Below, piece after piece: positions 18,165 through 27,893 of a stretch of DNA of 64,000 bases. Numbering within the stretch: the first letter of the stretch is position 1; each line of letters starts with the position of its first letter. A program made the position numbers and the translations under genes. This DNA comes from Gammaproteobacteria bacterium (GTDB lineage: Bacteria > Pseudomonadota > Gammaproteobacteria > GCA-001735895). The stretch covers positions 1 to 64,000 of the forward strand of contig JAHEKJ010000006.1 in assembly GCA_024638385.1 (NCBI GenBank), in the 5' to 3' direction. The notes under the pieces were generated by a model. It searched no databases. It saw only the letters and a list, made by a program, of their open reading frames with translations, and was not told the DNA's origin.

Positions 18165-19358
18165 ATGCTGACGCCGCGTCAACAGTATTGCCTCGAAGGC
18201 ATGGGAATCTGCGCCTGGCGCGAGCGCGGGGCGTCGAGCGCGGATGCCGCAACCGGGTTGGCGCTCGATCCTGACGGCGGCCGGGCGCGCCATGATTCCG
18301 AACCTGGCGGCGAAGCCCTCGCCGATCCTGGCGCGCACGGAGATTCGCAGGCGCGGTCTGTACCCGATGGTGGGGTCCGCGCGAGTGCAGGCGAGAAGAT
18401 GGTGCTCGATCAGGATGGGGACCGGGCGCATTCGCGCCCGGTTTCCGATGGCGCGATCCGCGCGACTGCGGGCGAGGGGGACAGAGCGCGCCGTGATTCC
18501 GACCCTGGCGCCGAAGCTTCCCCCGATCATCACTCGGACGGGGATATGCAGGCGCGGTCTGTCCTCGATGGTGGGGTCCGCACGAGTGCAGGCGAGAAGA
18601 TGGTGCTCGATCAGGATGGGGACCGGGCGCATTCGCGCCCGGTTTCCGATGGCGCGATCCGCGCGACTGCCGGCGAGGGGGACAGAGCGCGCCGTGATTC
18701 CGACCCTGGCGCCGAAGCCCTCGCCGATCCTGGCGCGCACGGAGATTCGCAGGCGCGGTCTGTCCCCGATGGTGGGGTCCGCGCGAGTGCTGAGCCAGCG
18801 TTGGATTTCGAAAACTGGGATGGGCTGATCGAGGCGATACACGCGTGCGAGGCTTGCGAGCTGGCAAAGAACTGTACGCAGAAGGTACCGGGTGTCGGCA
18901 GCCGCGAAGCCGACCTGATGATCATCGGCGAGGGTCCGGGCCACGACGAGGACATTCGCGGCGAACCTTTCGTCGGACGCTCCGGGCAATTGCTCGACCG
19001 CATGCTCGCCGCGATCGGCATTGCGCGCGAACAGGTCTACATTACCAATATCGTCAAGTGCCGCCCGCCGAACAATCGCGATCCCAAACCCGAGGAGGCG
19101 CTCATGTGCCGCGGCTTCCTCGAGGCCCAGATCCGCGCCATCGAACCGCGCGTGATCCTGTCGGTCGGCCGCGTGTCGGCGCACAACCTGCTCGACACCA
19201 GCCAGCCAGTCGGCAAACTGATCCGCCAGATGCATACGCTGCCGGGCACCGATATACCGGTCAAGGTGACCTATCACCCGGCCTACCTGTTGCGCACGCC
19301 GTCGGCCAAGGCCACCGCCTGGCAGGACTTGAAACAGCTTCACCGGCTGCTCAAATGA
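18165..19358 (+). CDS. Family-4 (Fe-S) uracil-DNA glycosylase with repeat-expanded linker
   Basis: Of 397 residues, the C-terminal part from about residue 213 is the enzyme: cluster cysteines in C-E-A-C-E-L-A-K-N-C and later V-K-C-R-P-P ... L-M-C, the active-site motif G-E-G-P-G-H-D-E-D near residue 249, and H-P-A-Y-L-L-R near 369. It removes uracil from DNA. The N-terminus (MLTPRQQYCLEGMGICAW) is the usual short helix of this group. Between them lie about 190 residues of low-complexity Asp/Gly/Arg/Ala sequence, encoded by a 201-bp tandem repeat. A typical family member is far shorter. The stop overlaps the rimI start (ATGA). Confidence 0.88.
   Translation: MLTPRQQYCLEGMGICAWRERGASSADAATGLALDPDGGRARHDSEPGGEALADPGAHGDSQARSVPDGGVRASAGEKMVLDQDGDRAHSRPVSDGAIRATAGEGDRARRDSDPGAEASPDHHSDGDMQARSVLDGGVRTSAGEKMVLDQDGDRAHSRPVSDGAIRATAGEGDRARRDSDPGAEALADPGAHGDSQARSVPDGGVRASAEPALDFENWDGLIEAIHACEACELAKNCTQKVPGVGSREADLMIIGEGPGHDEDIRGEPFVGRSGQLLDRMLAAIGIAREQVYITNIVKCRPPNNRDPKPEEALMCRGFLEAQIRAIEPRVILSVGRVSAHNLLDTSQPVGKLIRQMHTLPGTDIPVKVTYHPAYLLRTPSAKATAWQDLKQLHRLLK
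18279..18795 (+). repeat. 201-bp in-frame tandem repeat, about 2.5 copies
   Basis: The marker CAGGCGCGGTCTG recurs at 18348, 18549 and 18750, exactly 201 bp (67 codons) apart. Homology extends back to about 18279 and forward to about 18790. Each full unit contains a 22-bp palindrome, ACCGGGCGC-ATTC-GCGCCCGGT (18421-18442 and 18622-18643). Copies are nearly identical except for a diverged stretch at about 18515-18548. A shorter internal echo (DGGVRASAGE against DGAIRATAGE) suggests an older, smaller unit. Confidence 0.9.
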
Positions 19359-19840
19359 CGCACCCGGTGCTCAGGTTTCGCCGTATGACGCCGGCCGATC
19401 TCGAACAGGTAATCCGGGTCGAGCGCGAGGTCTACGAGTTTCCGTGGAGCGAGCGCATATTCAACGACTGTATCCGGGTCGGCTACCATTGCTGGCTGGC
19501 GCTGGCCAACGACGTCGTCGTCGGTCACGCGGTGATCAGCGTGACCGCCGGTGAAAGCCACATGCTCAACCTGTCGATCGCGCGCAGGCAGCAGCGCAAT
19601 GGCTACGGCCGCCAGTTCATCGAGTTTTTGATCGAGGATGCGCGCGCCCATGCCGCCGAGACCATGCTGCTCGAGGTGCGGCCGAGCAATACCGCCGCGA
19701 TCCGCTGCTACCACGCCGCCGGCTTCAGCGAGATCGGCAGCCGCAAGGATTACTATCCCGCCGCCGACGGGCGCGAGGACGCGCTGCTGTTCGCGCGCCA
19801 TATCCCGTCGCAGCCCGACGCGCTGAGTTCGCGGGCCTGA
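19355..19840 (+). CDS. rimI: Ribosomal protein S18 alanine N-acetyltransferase
   Basis: The 161-residue GNAT protein opens with [13 protein letters not shown] and has the [11 protein letters not shown] segment typical of RimI (near residues 31-41). The acetyl-CoA loop [11 protein letters not shown] lies near 76-86, and [12 protein letters not shown] follows near 109. RimI acetylates the N-terminus of ribosomal protein S18. The ATG overlaps the glycosylase stop by 4 nt, which fixes this start. Confidence 0.9.
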   Translation: MTHPVLRFRRMTPADLEQVIRVEREVYEFPWSERIFNDCIRVGYHCWLALANDVVVGHAVISVTAGESHMLNLSIARRQQRNGYGRQFIEFLIEDARAHAAETMLLEVRPSNTAAIRCYHAAGFSEIGSRKDYYPAADGREDALLFARHIPSQPDALSSRA

Positions 19841-19863
19841 GCCCTTCCCTGCAGACCCGACCG

Positions 19864-21459
19864 ATGTCCGATCTTGACGAAATGCGTCGCCGGCGCACCT
19901 TTGCGATCATCTCGCACCCCGATGCCGGCAAGACGACCGTCACCGAAAAATTGCTGCTCTACGGCAAGGCGATCCAGATGGCTGGCACCGTCAAGAGCCG
20001 CAAGGCCAGCCGCCACGCGACCTCCGACTGGATGGAGCTCGAAAAACAGCGCGGCATCTCGGTGACCTCGTCGGTCATGCAGTTTCCCTACCGCGACTGC
20101 ATCATCAACCTGCTCGACACCCCCGGGCACGAGGACTTCTCCGAGGATACCTACCGCACGCTGACCGCGGTCGATTCCGCGCTGATGGTGATCGACTGCG
20201 CCAAGGGCGTCGAGGAGCGCACTATCAAGTTGATGGACGTCTGCCGCCTGCGCGATACGCCGATCATCACCTTCATCAACAAGCTCGACCGGGAAGGCCG
20301 CGACCCGATCGAACTGATGGACGAGGTCGAGGCGGTGCTCGGCATTCGCTGCGCGCCGATCACCTGGCCGATCGGCATGGGCAAGCGGCTCAAGGGCGTG
20401 TTTCACCTCGGCCGCGATTCGGTGCACCTGTTTTCCGCCAGCCACGCCGACAAGGTCACGGCCGGCGAGGTCATCGAGGGGCTCGACAATCCCGAACTCG
20501 ATCGCGTGCTGGGATCGATGGCAGCCGAGTTGCGCGACGAGATCGAGCTCGTGCGCGGCGCCTCGCACGAGTTCGATCTCGAAGCCTTCCGCGGCGGCGA
20601 GCTGACGCCGGTGTTCTTCGGTTCGGCGATCAACAATTTCGGCATGGCCGAGTTGCTCGACGCGTTCAGTGATTTCGCGCCGGCGCCGTTGCCGCGGCCG
20701 ACGCGCTCGCGCGTCGTCGCGCCCGACGAGGACAAGCTGACCGGTTTCGTCTTCAAGATCCAGGCCAACATGGACAGGCAGCACCGCGACCGCATCGCCT
20801 TCATGCGGATTTGCTCGGGCAAGTACAGCCGCGGCATGAAGGTGCGCCACGTGCGCATCGGCAAGGACGTGAAGATACCCGACGCGCTGACTTTCTTTGC
20901 CGCCGATCGCGGTCATGTCGACGAAGCCTATGCCGGCGACATCATCGGCATCCACAACCACGGCACGATCCGCATCGGCGACAGCTTCAGCCAGGGAGAG
21001 GCGCTGGCGTTCACCGGCATTCCGAATTTCGCGCCGGAACTGTTTCGCCGCGCGCAGCTCAAGGACCCGCTGAAGATGAAGGCCTTGCAGAAAGGTTTGC
21101 TGCAGTTATGCGAGGAAGGCGCGACCCAGTTGTTCCGCCCGCTGGCCAGCAACGACCTGATACTCGGCGCGGTCGGCGTGCTGCAATTCGACGTCGTCGC
21201 GCACCGTCTCAAGGACGAGTACGGCGTCGAATGCCAGTTCGAGGCGGTCAACGTCAGCACCGCCCGCTGGGTCGAATGCGACGATCCGACAAAGCTCGAC
21301 GAGTTCAGGCAGAAACTGCGCGCCAACCTGGCGCTCGATCACGCCGGAGACCTCGCCTATATCGCGCCGTCGCGCGTCAACCTGACGATGACCGAGGAAC
21401 GCTGGCCCGAGGTCCGTTTCCTGGCGACCCGCGAACACGGCGACTATGAGACGGGCTGA
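19864..21459 (+). CDS. prfC: Peptide chain release factor 3
   Basis: The 531-residue GTPase has the P-loop H-P-D-A-G-K-T-T near residues 19-26, switch regions with R-G-I-S-V-T-S-S and D-T-P-G-H-E-D-F, the N-K-L-D specificity motif, and RF3-type domains II and III. RF3 recycles RF1/RF2 from the ribosome after peptide release. The length matches the E. coli protein (529). The last 14 bp overlap the next gene. Confidence 0.96.
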   Translation: MSDLDEMRRRRTFAIISHPDAGKTTVTEKLLLYGKAIQMAGTVKSRKASRHATSDWMELEKQRGISVTSSVMQFPYRDCIINLLDTPGHEDFSEDTYRTLTAVDSALMVIDCAKGVEERTIKLMDVCRLRDTPIITFINKLDREGRDPIELMDEVEAVLGIRCAPITWPIGMGKRLKGVFHLGRDSVHLFSASHADKVTAGEVIEGLDNPELDRVLGSMAAELRDEIELVRGASHEFDLEAFRGGELTPVFFGSAINNFGMAELLDAFSDFAPAPLPRPTRSRVVAPDEDKLTGFVFKIQANMDRQHRDRIAFMRICSGKYSRGMKVRHVRIGKDVKIPDALTFFAADRGHVDEAYAGDIIGIHNHGTIRIGDSFSQGEALAFTGIPNFAPELFRRAQLKDPLKMKALQKGLLQLCEEGATQLFRPLASNDLILGAVGVLQFDVVAHRLKDEYGVECQFEAVNVSTARWVECDDPTKLDEFRQKLRANLALDHAGDLAYIAPSRVNLTMTEERWPEVRFLATREHGDYETG

Positions 21460-22411
21460 GCCGCGCGGCCTGCTCGCCGGCCTCGTCGCGCTCGCGCTAT
21501 CCGCGCCGGTTGCCGGCGCCGGGCCGGGCCTCGCGACGCGCGATTTGAATCCGATCCTGCAGCCGGTCTACCTGCCGCGCTACGCCGCGCCGCCGGCCGC
21601 CGACGGCTGGCGCGTCGCGCACGATCTGCAAATCACCAATACCTACCAGGAACAGGAGCGCGACGGCGAGAGCCTCGTCATCGACGTCGAGAACTATCGC
21701 TATACCTTCGATCTCGGCTACCGTCGCGGCGCCTGGAGTTTCGCCGCCAGCGTGCCCTTCGTCGCCAGCCGCGGCGGCGAGCTCGATCAGCTGATCGAGG
21801 AGTGGCACGACCTGTTCGACCTGCCGCAGGGCGGCCGCACGCGCGCGCCGCGCGACCGGGTCGAAATCCGCTATCGGCGCGACGGCATCACCGAGTTCAG
21901 CCAGACCGAATCGAGCAGCGGGCTCGCCGACCTGGCGCTTTCGCTCGCCTACCATGCCCCCGGCGGTTTCGGCTACCACGTCGCGATCGAGTTGCCGAGC
22001 GGCAGCGAGTCCGATTACAGCGGCAACGAGTCGGTCGACTGGGCGCTGTGGCTCACGCGCACGCGGGACGTCGACGAGACGCTGACCGTCTATGGACTGT
22101 TGGGCCTGAGTTTTCCGGGCGACGACGGCGCGCTCGCCGAACGCGTCGCGGCGCGCATCTGGGTCGCGCAGCTGGGACTGGACTACCGCGTCGGCGCGAC
22201 GCTGTCGGTGATGGCCCAGCTCGACCTGCACTCACGCTGGCTCGACCGCAGCAGCCTGAAGGCGTTCGGCAATTCGGCGCAGCTGCAGCTCGGGCTGGGT
22301 TTCGACGGGCTGCTCGACGATCACCGCCTCGACCTCTATTTCTCCGAGGATATCCTCGTCGGGTCAGCCCCCGACATCACCTTCGGCGCCCGCCTCACCC
22401 GCAACTTCTAG
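21446..22411 (+). CDS. Putative outer-membrane beta-barrel protein (DUF3187-like)
   Basis: The 321-residue protein has a signal peptide (about residues 1-26, ending PVAGAG). It then has [11 protein letters not shown] near residue 35 and many alternating strands, ending in a barrel-type strand ([12 protein letters not shown]) with C-terminal Phe. This agrees with DUF3187, a gammaproteobacterial family of unknown function; that name is from memory of its opening motif, with moderate certainty. The start lies inside the end of prfC (14-bp overlap). Confidence 0.65.
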   Translation: MRRAEPRGLLAGLVALALSAPVAGAGPGLATRDLNPILQPVYLPRYAAPPAADGWRVAHDLQITNTYQEQERDGESLVIDVENYRYTFDLGYRRGAWSFAASVPFVASRGGELDQLIEEWHDLFDLPQGGRTRAPRDRVEIRYRRDGITEFSQTESSSGLADLALSLAYHAPGGFGYHVAIELPSGSESDYSGNESVDWALWLTRTRDVDETLTVYGLLGLSFPGDDGALAERVAARIWVAQLGLDYRVGATLSVMAQLDLHSRWLDRSSLKAFGNSAQLQLGLGFDGLLDDHRLDLYFSEDILVGSAPDITFGARLTRNF

Positions 22412-22423
22412 CCCGACAACAAT

Positions 22424-22504
22424 TAGGGGGACAGCATACCTAATTACCCTAATTTAGTTTCGATCTGCAATTGAATTAAGGTAGTTAGGTATACTGTCCC
22501 CCTA
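22424..22504. repeat. 81-bp REP/MITE-like inverted repeat
   Basis: Arms 22424-22454 and 22474-22504 match at 28 of 31 bases around a 19-bp spacer. Each arm begins TAGGGGGACAG and continues (C/T)ATACCTAA; this GGGGACAGTATACC type recurs near REP-associated tyrosine transposases in many gammaproteobacteria (general knowledge). The element fills nearly all of the convergent gap, and its right end CTA is the minus-strand stop codon (TAG) of the next gene. Confidence 0.8.
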
Positions 22505-23734
22505 TCTCATTCCGGTTTGGTCGGTGAGTTCGGTTTCGATGCGCAGGTCGCTTTCGAGGGTGCGGTGCACCGGGCACCGGTCGGCGATTTCGAGCAGCCG
22601 CGCGCGCTGTTCGGCATCGAGATCGCCGGCCAGCGCGATCTGCCGCGTGATGCGTTCGATCCCGTCTTCGCAGTCGACGCAATCCTCGGCGTGCGCGCGA
22701 TCGTGCAGCAAGCGCACGCTGACGTCGTCGAGCGGCAGCTTTTTCCGGTTGGCGTACATGCGCAGCGTCATCGACGTGCACGCGCCGAGCGCCATCAGCA
22801 ACAGGTCGTATGGTGTCGGGCCCTGCTCCGAGCCGCCGTATTTTTTCGGCTCGTCGGCCTTGAGAAAATGGCCGCTGCCGTGCAGCCCGCGCAGGAACCG
22901 GTGATTCAGCTCGGTAATCAGCACTTCGCCTTCGGCCAGCCCGGGCGCCGCCGGTTCCGCCGTCGCCTCGAGCGCGACATAGCGGCTGGCCCAGGCGGCG
23001 AGCGTGCGCGCGACGTACTGCGAATCGGCCGCGTTGCTCAGCAAATGGTCGGCCCGGTCCAGCGAAATGAAACTCTTCGGGTGACGCGCGGCCTGGTAGA
23101 TGCGCGCGGCCTCGTCGATCGACACGATCTCGTCACGCGGCGAGTGGAAAATCAGCAGCGCGGCGTCGAGGTCGCGCAGCCGTTCGGTCGACGCATGGCG
23201 GTCGAGATCGTCGAGAAACTGGCGCTGGATCCTGAACTCGCGCCCGCCGAGCGAAACGACGGCTTCGCCGGCAGCCTCGATTCGCTCACGGTCGTCGCGA
23301 AACAAGTGCTCGACGTGCTGCGCCGTGGCCGGCGCGCCGATCGTGACCACGGCCTCGACCGATTCGATACGCGCCGCGGCGGCCAGCACCGCGGCGCCAC
23401 CGAGGCTGTGCCCGATCAGGATCTGCGGTGGTTTGCCGGCCGTGGCGAGCGCCTCGGCGGCGCGGATCAGATCGTCGACATTCGAGGAAAAATTGGTGTT
23501 GGCGAAATCGCCGTCGCTGTTGCCGAGACCGGTAAAATCGAAGCGCAGCACGGCGATCCCCTCGGCCGCGAGCGCGCGGCTGATGCGGGAGGCCGCGGCG
23601 ATATCCTTGCCGCAGGTGAAGCAATGCGCGAATAGCGCGTGGGCGCACACCGACGATTCGTCATCGGGAGTTTCGAGCAGGCCGGCGAGCTTGTGACCCG
23701 CGACATTGGCGAATTCGAACTTGATTTTTTGCAT
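22502..23734 (-). CDS. Alpha/beta hydrolase fused to OsmC-type peroxidase domain
   Basis: The 410-residue protein has two domains. Residues 1-260 are an alpha/beta hydrolase with nucleophile elbow G-H-S-L-G-G (Ser110) and a late H-L-L-S-N histidine region. Residues about 270-405 are an OsmC/Ohr fold with the two redox cysteines in G-A-C-T-S-M-T-L and D-R-C-P-V-H-R-T-L. OsmC proteins reduce organic hydroperoxides with thiols; the hydrolase may cleave an ester substrate first. This fusion is known in Proteobacteria but its substrate is not. The stop TAG is provided by the inverted-repeat element. It is divergent from plsB. Confidence 0.88.
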   Translation of the reverse strand: MQKIKFEFANVAGHKLAGLLETPDDESSVCAHALFAHCFTCGKDIAAASRISRALAAEGIAVLRFDFTGLGNSDGDFANTNFSSNVDDLIRAAEALATAGKPPQILIGHSLGGAAVLAAAARIESVEAVVTIGAPATAQHVEHLFRDDRERIEAAGEAVVSLGGREFRIQRQFLDDLDRHASTERLRDLDAALLIFHSPRDEIVSIDEAARIYQAARHPKSFISLDRADHLLSNAADSQYVARTLAAWASRYVALEATAEPAAPGLAEGEVLITELNHRFLRGLHGSGHFLKADEPKKYGGSEQGPTPYDLLLMALGACTSMTLRMYANRKKLPLDDVSVRLLHDRAHAEDCVDCEDGIERITRQIALAGDLDAEQRARLLEIADRCPVHRTLESDLRIETELTDQTGMR

Positions 23735-23792
23735 GATGCGGCGCTCCGACGGGTTATCATGCTGTGACCCGGGGTGAGATCACAGGTTCCAT

Positions 23793-26243
23793 TTGCGCAA
23801 ACAGTTTACCCGATTCCTCCGCTGGCTTTTGTTTCGCTGGGTCCGCGTCGAAGTCTTCCCGGACGGGGACCCGGCCACGACGATAGATCCGACGCGGCCG
23901 ACGCTCTACGTGCTCGAACACCGCGGGCTCAGCGAACTACTCGTCCTCTCCGAGATCACGCGGCGCCACCGGCTGCCGGACCCGCTCGCGCCGTTCCCGA
24001 TCGATCGGCTCGCACGGCATCACTCGGTCTACAGCGTCGCCTCGCGCAGCCCGTTCACCGACTGGCTCAGGCGCCGGCGAAAACGCTCGTCGATGCTGGC
24101 CGATTTCGTTGCTGCCGGCACCGCCGATCCTGACATCGATTTGCAGATCGTACCGGTCTCGGTCTTCTGGGGGCGACCGCTGGCACGGCAACGACACTGG
24201 CTGCAGGTGCTGTTCGCCGACACCTGGTCTCTGGCCGGGCGCACGCGCAAGTTTTTCACGCTGCTGATCCACGGCCGCAACGCGCGCCTGATCTTCTCGC
24301 AACCGCTGGATTTTCAGGCAATCCTCACCGAGGTCCACGGCGACGAGGCCGGCCTGCAGGAGTATCTCGTGAATACGCTGGCGGCCCAGCGCGAGGCAAC
24401 TTTCGGGCCGCAGGTCGCAACCTTCGCCAAGCTCTCGACGCGGGTCATCGAGGACGCCGAGGTGCAGACCCTGATCCAGGCGCGCGAGGACGATCGCATC
24501 AATCGTTATCTTCGCGCGCGGGCCTACTGCCGCGAGATCTTCGCCGACTGTACCCAGGTCACGATCGAGCTGATGCTGCGGCTATTGCGCACTTTCTGGA
24601 ATCGCTACTACGCCGGTATTTCGGTCTACAGCGTCGAACGCGTGCGCGAGATCGCGTTGACGCACCAGCTGGTCTACGTGCCCTGTCACCGCAGCCATGT
24701 CGACTACCTGCTGCTGTCCTACGTGATCTACAACGAAATTCTCGCGATACCCTACATCGCCGCCGGCAACAATCTGAACGTTCCGTTCATCGGCCGTATC
24801 CTGCGCGGCGGCGGCGCCTTCTTCATCCGCCGCAGCTTCAAGGACAACCTGCTCTACAGCGCGGTCATGCGCGCCTACCTGCGCGAGCTGGTCGCGATGG
24901 GCGTGCCGCTCGAGTATTTCGTCGAGGGCGGTCGCAGCCGCACCGGGCGCATGCTCAAACCGAAGTACGGCATGCTCGGCATGACCGTCCAGGGCTACGT
25001 CACAACCCGCGCCAGGCCGATGGCATTCGTACCGGTTTACATCGGCTACGAAAAGCTGATCGAGGGTCGCGCCTATCTCGGCGAACTCTACGGCGGCAAA
25101 AAACGACGCGAATCCACACTCGGTGCACTAACGGCTATATTCCGACTGAAAGGTCATTTCGGCCAGGTCACCGCGAGTTTCGGCGAGCCGATCGAACTCG
25201 ACCCGCTGCTGTCGCGTTATTGCCCCGACTGGGAAAAACGCGCGGACGAAATCGATCGGCGCCCCGACTGGTACCGCAAGAGCCTCGCGCGTCTCGGGCG
25301 CGAAATCATGCACGGCATCAATCGCGCCTGCGTCATCAATCCGGTCAACGCGGTTGCGACGATCCTGCTCGCGACGCCACGGCAAAGCATCGAGATCGAG
25401 GAACTGATCGCGCAGGCCGAATTGCACCGGCGCCTGATCGAGGGCGTGCCGAGCCTCGCGTCGATCCGCGTCGAGGGCGAGGTCGGGCGCAGGCAGATCG
25501 AGCGCATGGCCCGGCACAAACTGCTGCACGTTCGCCAACACGAGCTCGGCGACATCGTCTATCTCGAGCCCCGGGACGCGGTCAAGATCGGTTACTATCG
25601 CAACAACAGCCTGCACGCGCTGATCATCCCGGCCCTGATCGCCTGCTGTTTCACCAACCTGCGCCGGACCTCGCGAACTTCTATTCTGCGCAGAGTTCGT
25701 CTGCTCTATCCGTTCCTCAAGTCGGAGCTGCAGCTCGAATGGCGCGACGGATCGCTGACGGCGCTGATCGACGAATGCCTCGCCTGCCTGGTCGCGCAGG
25801 ACCTGCTCGAGCGCCACGACGACGATTTCCGGCGGCCGTCGCGCAGCGACCGCGCCTTCGTCCGCCTGACCCGCCTCGGCCAGATCATCCAGCCGATTCT
25901 CGAGCGCTACTACATGACCTTCATCGTGTTGTGGCAAACTTCGGGATCGCCGCTCGGGGAGGCCGAGATCGAGCGCCGTTGCCACCTGCTGGCGCAACGC
26001 GTTTCGATGATTTACGGCATCAATTCGCCCGATTTCTTCGATCGCCCGTTGTTTCGCGATTTCATCCAGACGATGCTCGAACGCGGTTACCTCCTGCGCA
26101 ACGACGACAAGCAGCTCGAGTTCTCCGAGGGTTTCGACTACGTCAGCCTCGATCTGCGGAACCTGCTCAGCACCGAAGTGCGCGGCAGCATTCTCGCGCT
26201 GATCAACACCTCCCCCCACGAACCCGCGGAAAAATCGCACTGA
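23793..26243 (+). CDS. plsB: Glycerol-3-phosphate 1-O-acyltransferase
   Basis: The 816-residue protein is of normal PlsB length (E. coli 807). Acyltransferase block I, with the HX4D motif as H-R-S-H-V-D, lies near residue 299. Block II follows as G-G-A-F-F-I-R-R-S-F, block III as F-V-E-G-G-R-S-R-T-G-R, and block IV as F-V-P-V-Y-I-G-Y. It acylates sn-1 of glycerol-3-phosphate, the first step of phospholipid synthesis, at the inner membrane. The start is TTG at 23793: an in-frame TGA lies 18 bp upstream and no ATG or GTG intervenes. Confidence 0.95.
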   Translation: MRKQFTRFLRWLLFRWVRVEVFPDGDPATTIDPTRPTLYVLEHRGLSELLVLSEITRRHRLPDPLAPFPIDRLARHHSVYSVASRSPFTDWLRRRRKRSSMLADFVAAGTADPDIDLQIVPVSVFWGRPLARQRHWLQVLFADTWSLAGRTRKFFTLLIHGRNARLIFSQPLDFQAILTEVHGDEAGLQEYLVNTLAAQREATFGPQVATFAKLSTRVIEDAEVQTLIQAREDDRINRYLRARAYCREIFADCTQVTIELMLRLLRTFWNRYYAGISVYSVERVREIALTHQLVYVPCHRSHVDYLLLSYVIYNEILAIPYIAAGNNLNVPFIGRILRGGGAFFIRRSFKDNLLYSAVMRAYLRELVAMGVPLEYFVEGGRSRTGRMLKPKYGMLGMTVQGYVTTRARPMAFVPVYIGYEKLIEGRAYLGELYGGKKRRESTLGALTAIFRLKGHFGQVTASFGEPIELDPLLSRYCPDWEKRADEIDRRPDWYRKSLARLGREIMHGINRACVINPVNAVATILLATPRQSIEIEELIAQAELHRRLIEGVPSLASIRVEGEVGRRQIERMARHKLLHVRQHELGDIVYLEPRDAVKIGYYRNNSLHALIIPALIACCFTNLRRTSRTSILRRVRLLYPFLKSELQLEWRDGSLTALIDECLACLVAQDLLERHDDDFRRPSRSDRAFVRLTRLGQIIQPILERYYMTFIVLWQTSGSPLGEAEIERRCHLLAQRVSMIYGINSPDFFDRPLFRDFIQTMLERGYLLRNDDKQLEFSEGFDYVSLDLRNLLSTEVRGSILALINTSPHEPAEKSH

Positions 26244-26499
26244 TCCCGGACCGGCGCCTGAGGCGCCGAACCCGACCGGGAATAGCTGTCCTGCCCCAAA
26301 CGGATGCATTGTTGCGCGCACGAGCGAAACCGTCTCGCGCGCCACCGGCTCGGGTTCGCCCGGGGGTTTCGATTGCGTCGGTCCGGACCTGCGAATCGTT
26401 CCCGGCGGCGGGATTCGCGGCGGCATCCTCGCGTTGATCGATGTAGCCGCGGCTGCGATTCGAACGCCGGGTCGACTGGCGAAGCTTTCGCGCGGCGGG
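26244..26499. other. Convergent intergenic region
   Basis: 256 bp between the plsB stop and the stop of the convergent GGDEF gene. I found no convincing gene, terminator with a U-tract, or repeat. Confidence 0.5.
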
Positions 26500-27369
26500 C
26501 TACTCGATATAGTATGCCTGGCCCGACTGTTTGGCGCGGTACATGTTCCGGTCCGCGAGCCTGAGTAACTCGTCCTCGCTGTTACCGTCGCGAGGAAACA
26601 AGGCCGCGCCGATGTTTACGCCGATCGACCCGGTCAGGTCGCCGATATGAAAATTCCGGGCCACGCTCTCGGCCACGGCGGCGGCGCGCTGCTCGAGGAC
26701 GGCTTTATCCTGCAGCTCGTCGAAGACGAGCACGAATTCATCGCCGCCCAGACGCACGGCGAGATCCTGGGTCCGTACCATGGCCTGCAGCCGGCCGGCG
26801 ACGATTTGCAGGACCCGGTCACCGACGTCGTGCCCGTAGCGGTCGTTGAAGGGTTTGAACTTCTCAAGGTCGAGAAACAGCAAGCCGAACGGTCGAGACG
26901 CGGCGATTGTCTCCGCCACTTTCTGCGAGAATCGCAGGCGGTTTGCGATCCCGGTCAACGCATCGGTCTCGGCCTGCTGCGTTACCTGGGTGATCTCACT
27001 CTGGACGTCGCCGCCATCGCGAATCACCGCAATCGAGTAGCGCTCGCCGGCGATATCGAAGTTGGCGATCGATATCGAAACCGGAATTTCCTCGCCGGCC
27101 CGGTTGAGCCCGAAAACCACCGGCCGATGAGTCATGATCATCGGTTTTCCATGCTCGCGAAAAGCCATCACATCGGACCGATGCTGCGCTCGATACGACT
27201 GCGGGATCAGGCAATCCAGCGATTGCCACTGCAATTCCTCCGGTCGGTAGCCGAGCTGGTCCCCTACCGCGGTGTTGGCGAATGCGATCCGACCCTTGCC
27301 GTCGACGACGATAATCGCATCGGGCATCATGTCGAGTATGCCGGTCAGGGTATCGAGGGAATCCAGCAT
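26500..27369 (-). CDS. PAS-GGDEF diguanylate cyclase
   Basis: The 289-residue soluble protein has a PAS domain (about residues 5-120, with D-M-M-P-D-A-I-I-V-V-D-G-K-G-R-I) and a GGDEF domain (about 130-289). The active site is an intact GGDEF at 208-212. The inhibitory I-site RxxD is present as R-T-Q-D at 199-202, exactly five residues upstream. It should therefore make c-di-GMP from two GTP and be product-inhibited. There is no signal or membrane segment; the PAS ligand is unknown. It lies on the same strand as, and 180 bp beyond, the htpG-PilZ-hslR operon. Confidence 0.92.
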   Translation of the reverse strand: MLDSLDTLTGILDMMPDAIIVVDGKGRIAFANTAVGDQLGYRPEELQWQSLDCLIPQSYRAQHRSDVMAFREHGKPMIMTHRPVVFGLNRAGEEIPVSISIANFDIAGERYSIAVIRDGGDVQSEITQVTQQAETDALTGIANRLRFSQKVAETIAASRPFGLLFLDLEKFKPFNDRYGHDVGDRVLQIVAGRLQAMVRTQDLAVRLGGDEFVLVFDELQDKAVLEQRAAAVAESVARNFHIGDLTGSIGVNIGAALFPRDGNSEDELLRLADRNMYRAKQSGQAYYIE

Positions 27370-27548
27370 TACCTTGTTCCAGTCCAGTGGTCGTGGTCGG
27401 GCGATCCGGGATACCGCGACCTGATCATCTTTCGCCGGCGCGGCCTGAACCCGGTTTGCGCGCCGGCTGGCAGCAACCAGCCCGACCCGGCACCGGTCCG
27501 AGCCGCGCCATGGCTTTCGCCCCGGCCGTTATCCGGACTATAGGCAAC

Positions 27549-27893
27549 TCAGCGCCAGTTGCCGGAAATTTTCCGCTTGCCGCGGCAGAGCTCGGCGCGG
27601 ACGACGTACATCCAGGCTTCGCCGTGGGCGGTCGCAATCTCGATGCGCTGGTAAAAATGCGGGTACCACTCGAGATCGTCGAGCACTTGCATCTGCTCGT
27701 CGCTGACCCGATACACCTCGCCGTGGATCGCGTGGCGACCGTTCTCGCAAACCGCCGGAAAGTCCTCGAAGTGATACATCCAGTATCGCGGCTCGGTCTT
27801 GTGGCGACCCAGATATTCCGCCGGGCGCAGAAAACGGGCATTGCGCTGGCCGCGCTTGAGCGTGCCGTAGACGAAAACCAGGTGCCGGCTCAC
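27549..27893 (-). CDS. Gamma-glutamylcyclotransferase-like protein
   Basis: The 114-residue protein has the GGCT fold: V-Y-G-T-L-K-R-G-Q-R-N near residues 8-18 as the substrate loop, the conserved glutamate in H-G-E-V-Y-R near 58, and L-D-x-L-E near 71-75. Such proteins release 5-oxoproline from gamma-glutamyl amines or peptides. It starts with GTG at 27893, overlapping the hslR stop by 4 nt (GTGA). It is the last gene of the htpG-to-hslR operon. Confidence 0.85.
   Translation of the reverse strand: MSRHLVFVYGTLKRGQRNARFLRPAEYLGRHKTEPRYWMYHFEDFPAVCENGRHAIHGEVYRVSDEQMQVLDDLEWYPHFYQRIEIATAHGEAWMYVVRAELCRGKRKISGNWR

Noticed and set aside
18279-18795. CRISPR array
   Set aside because: The repeat unit is 201 bp, contiguous and in frame with a protein; there are no short repeats with unique spacers and no cas genes.
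16626-19343. A 905-codon open frame antisense to leuA and the glycosylase gene
   Set aside because: It mirrors two well-supported genes, has no recognisable domain and is kept open by high GC and the 201-bp repeat, whose period is a multiple of three.
26450-26490. tRNA-like TTCGAAT on the minus strand
   Set aside because: The flanking bases do not form a T-stem and no acceptor or anticodon arm could be built.
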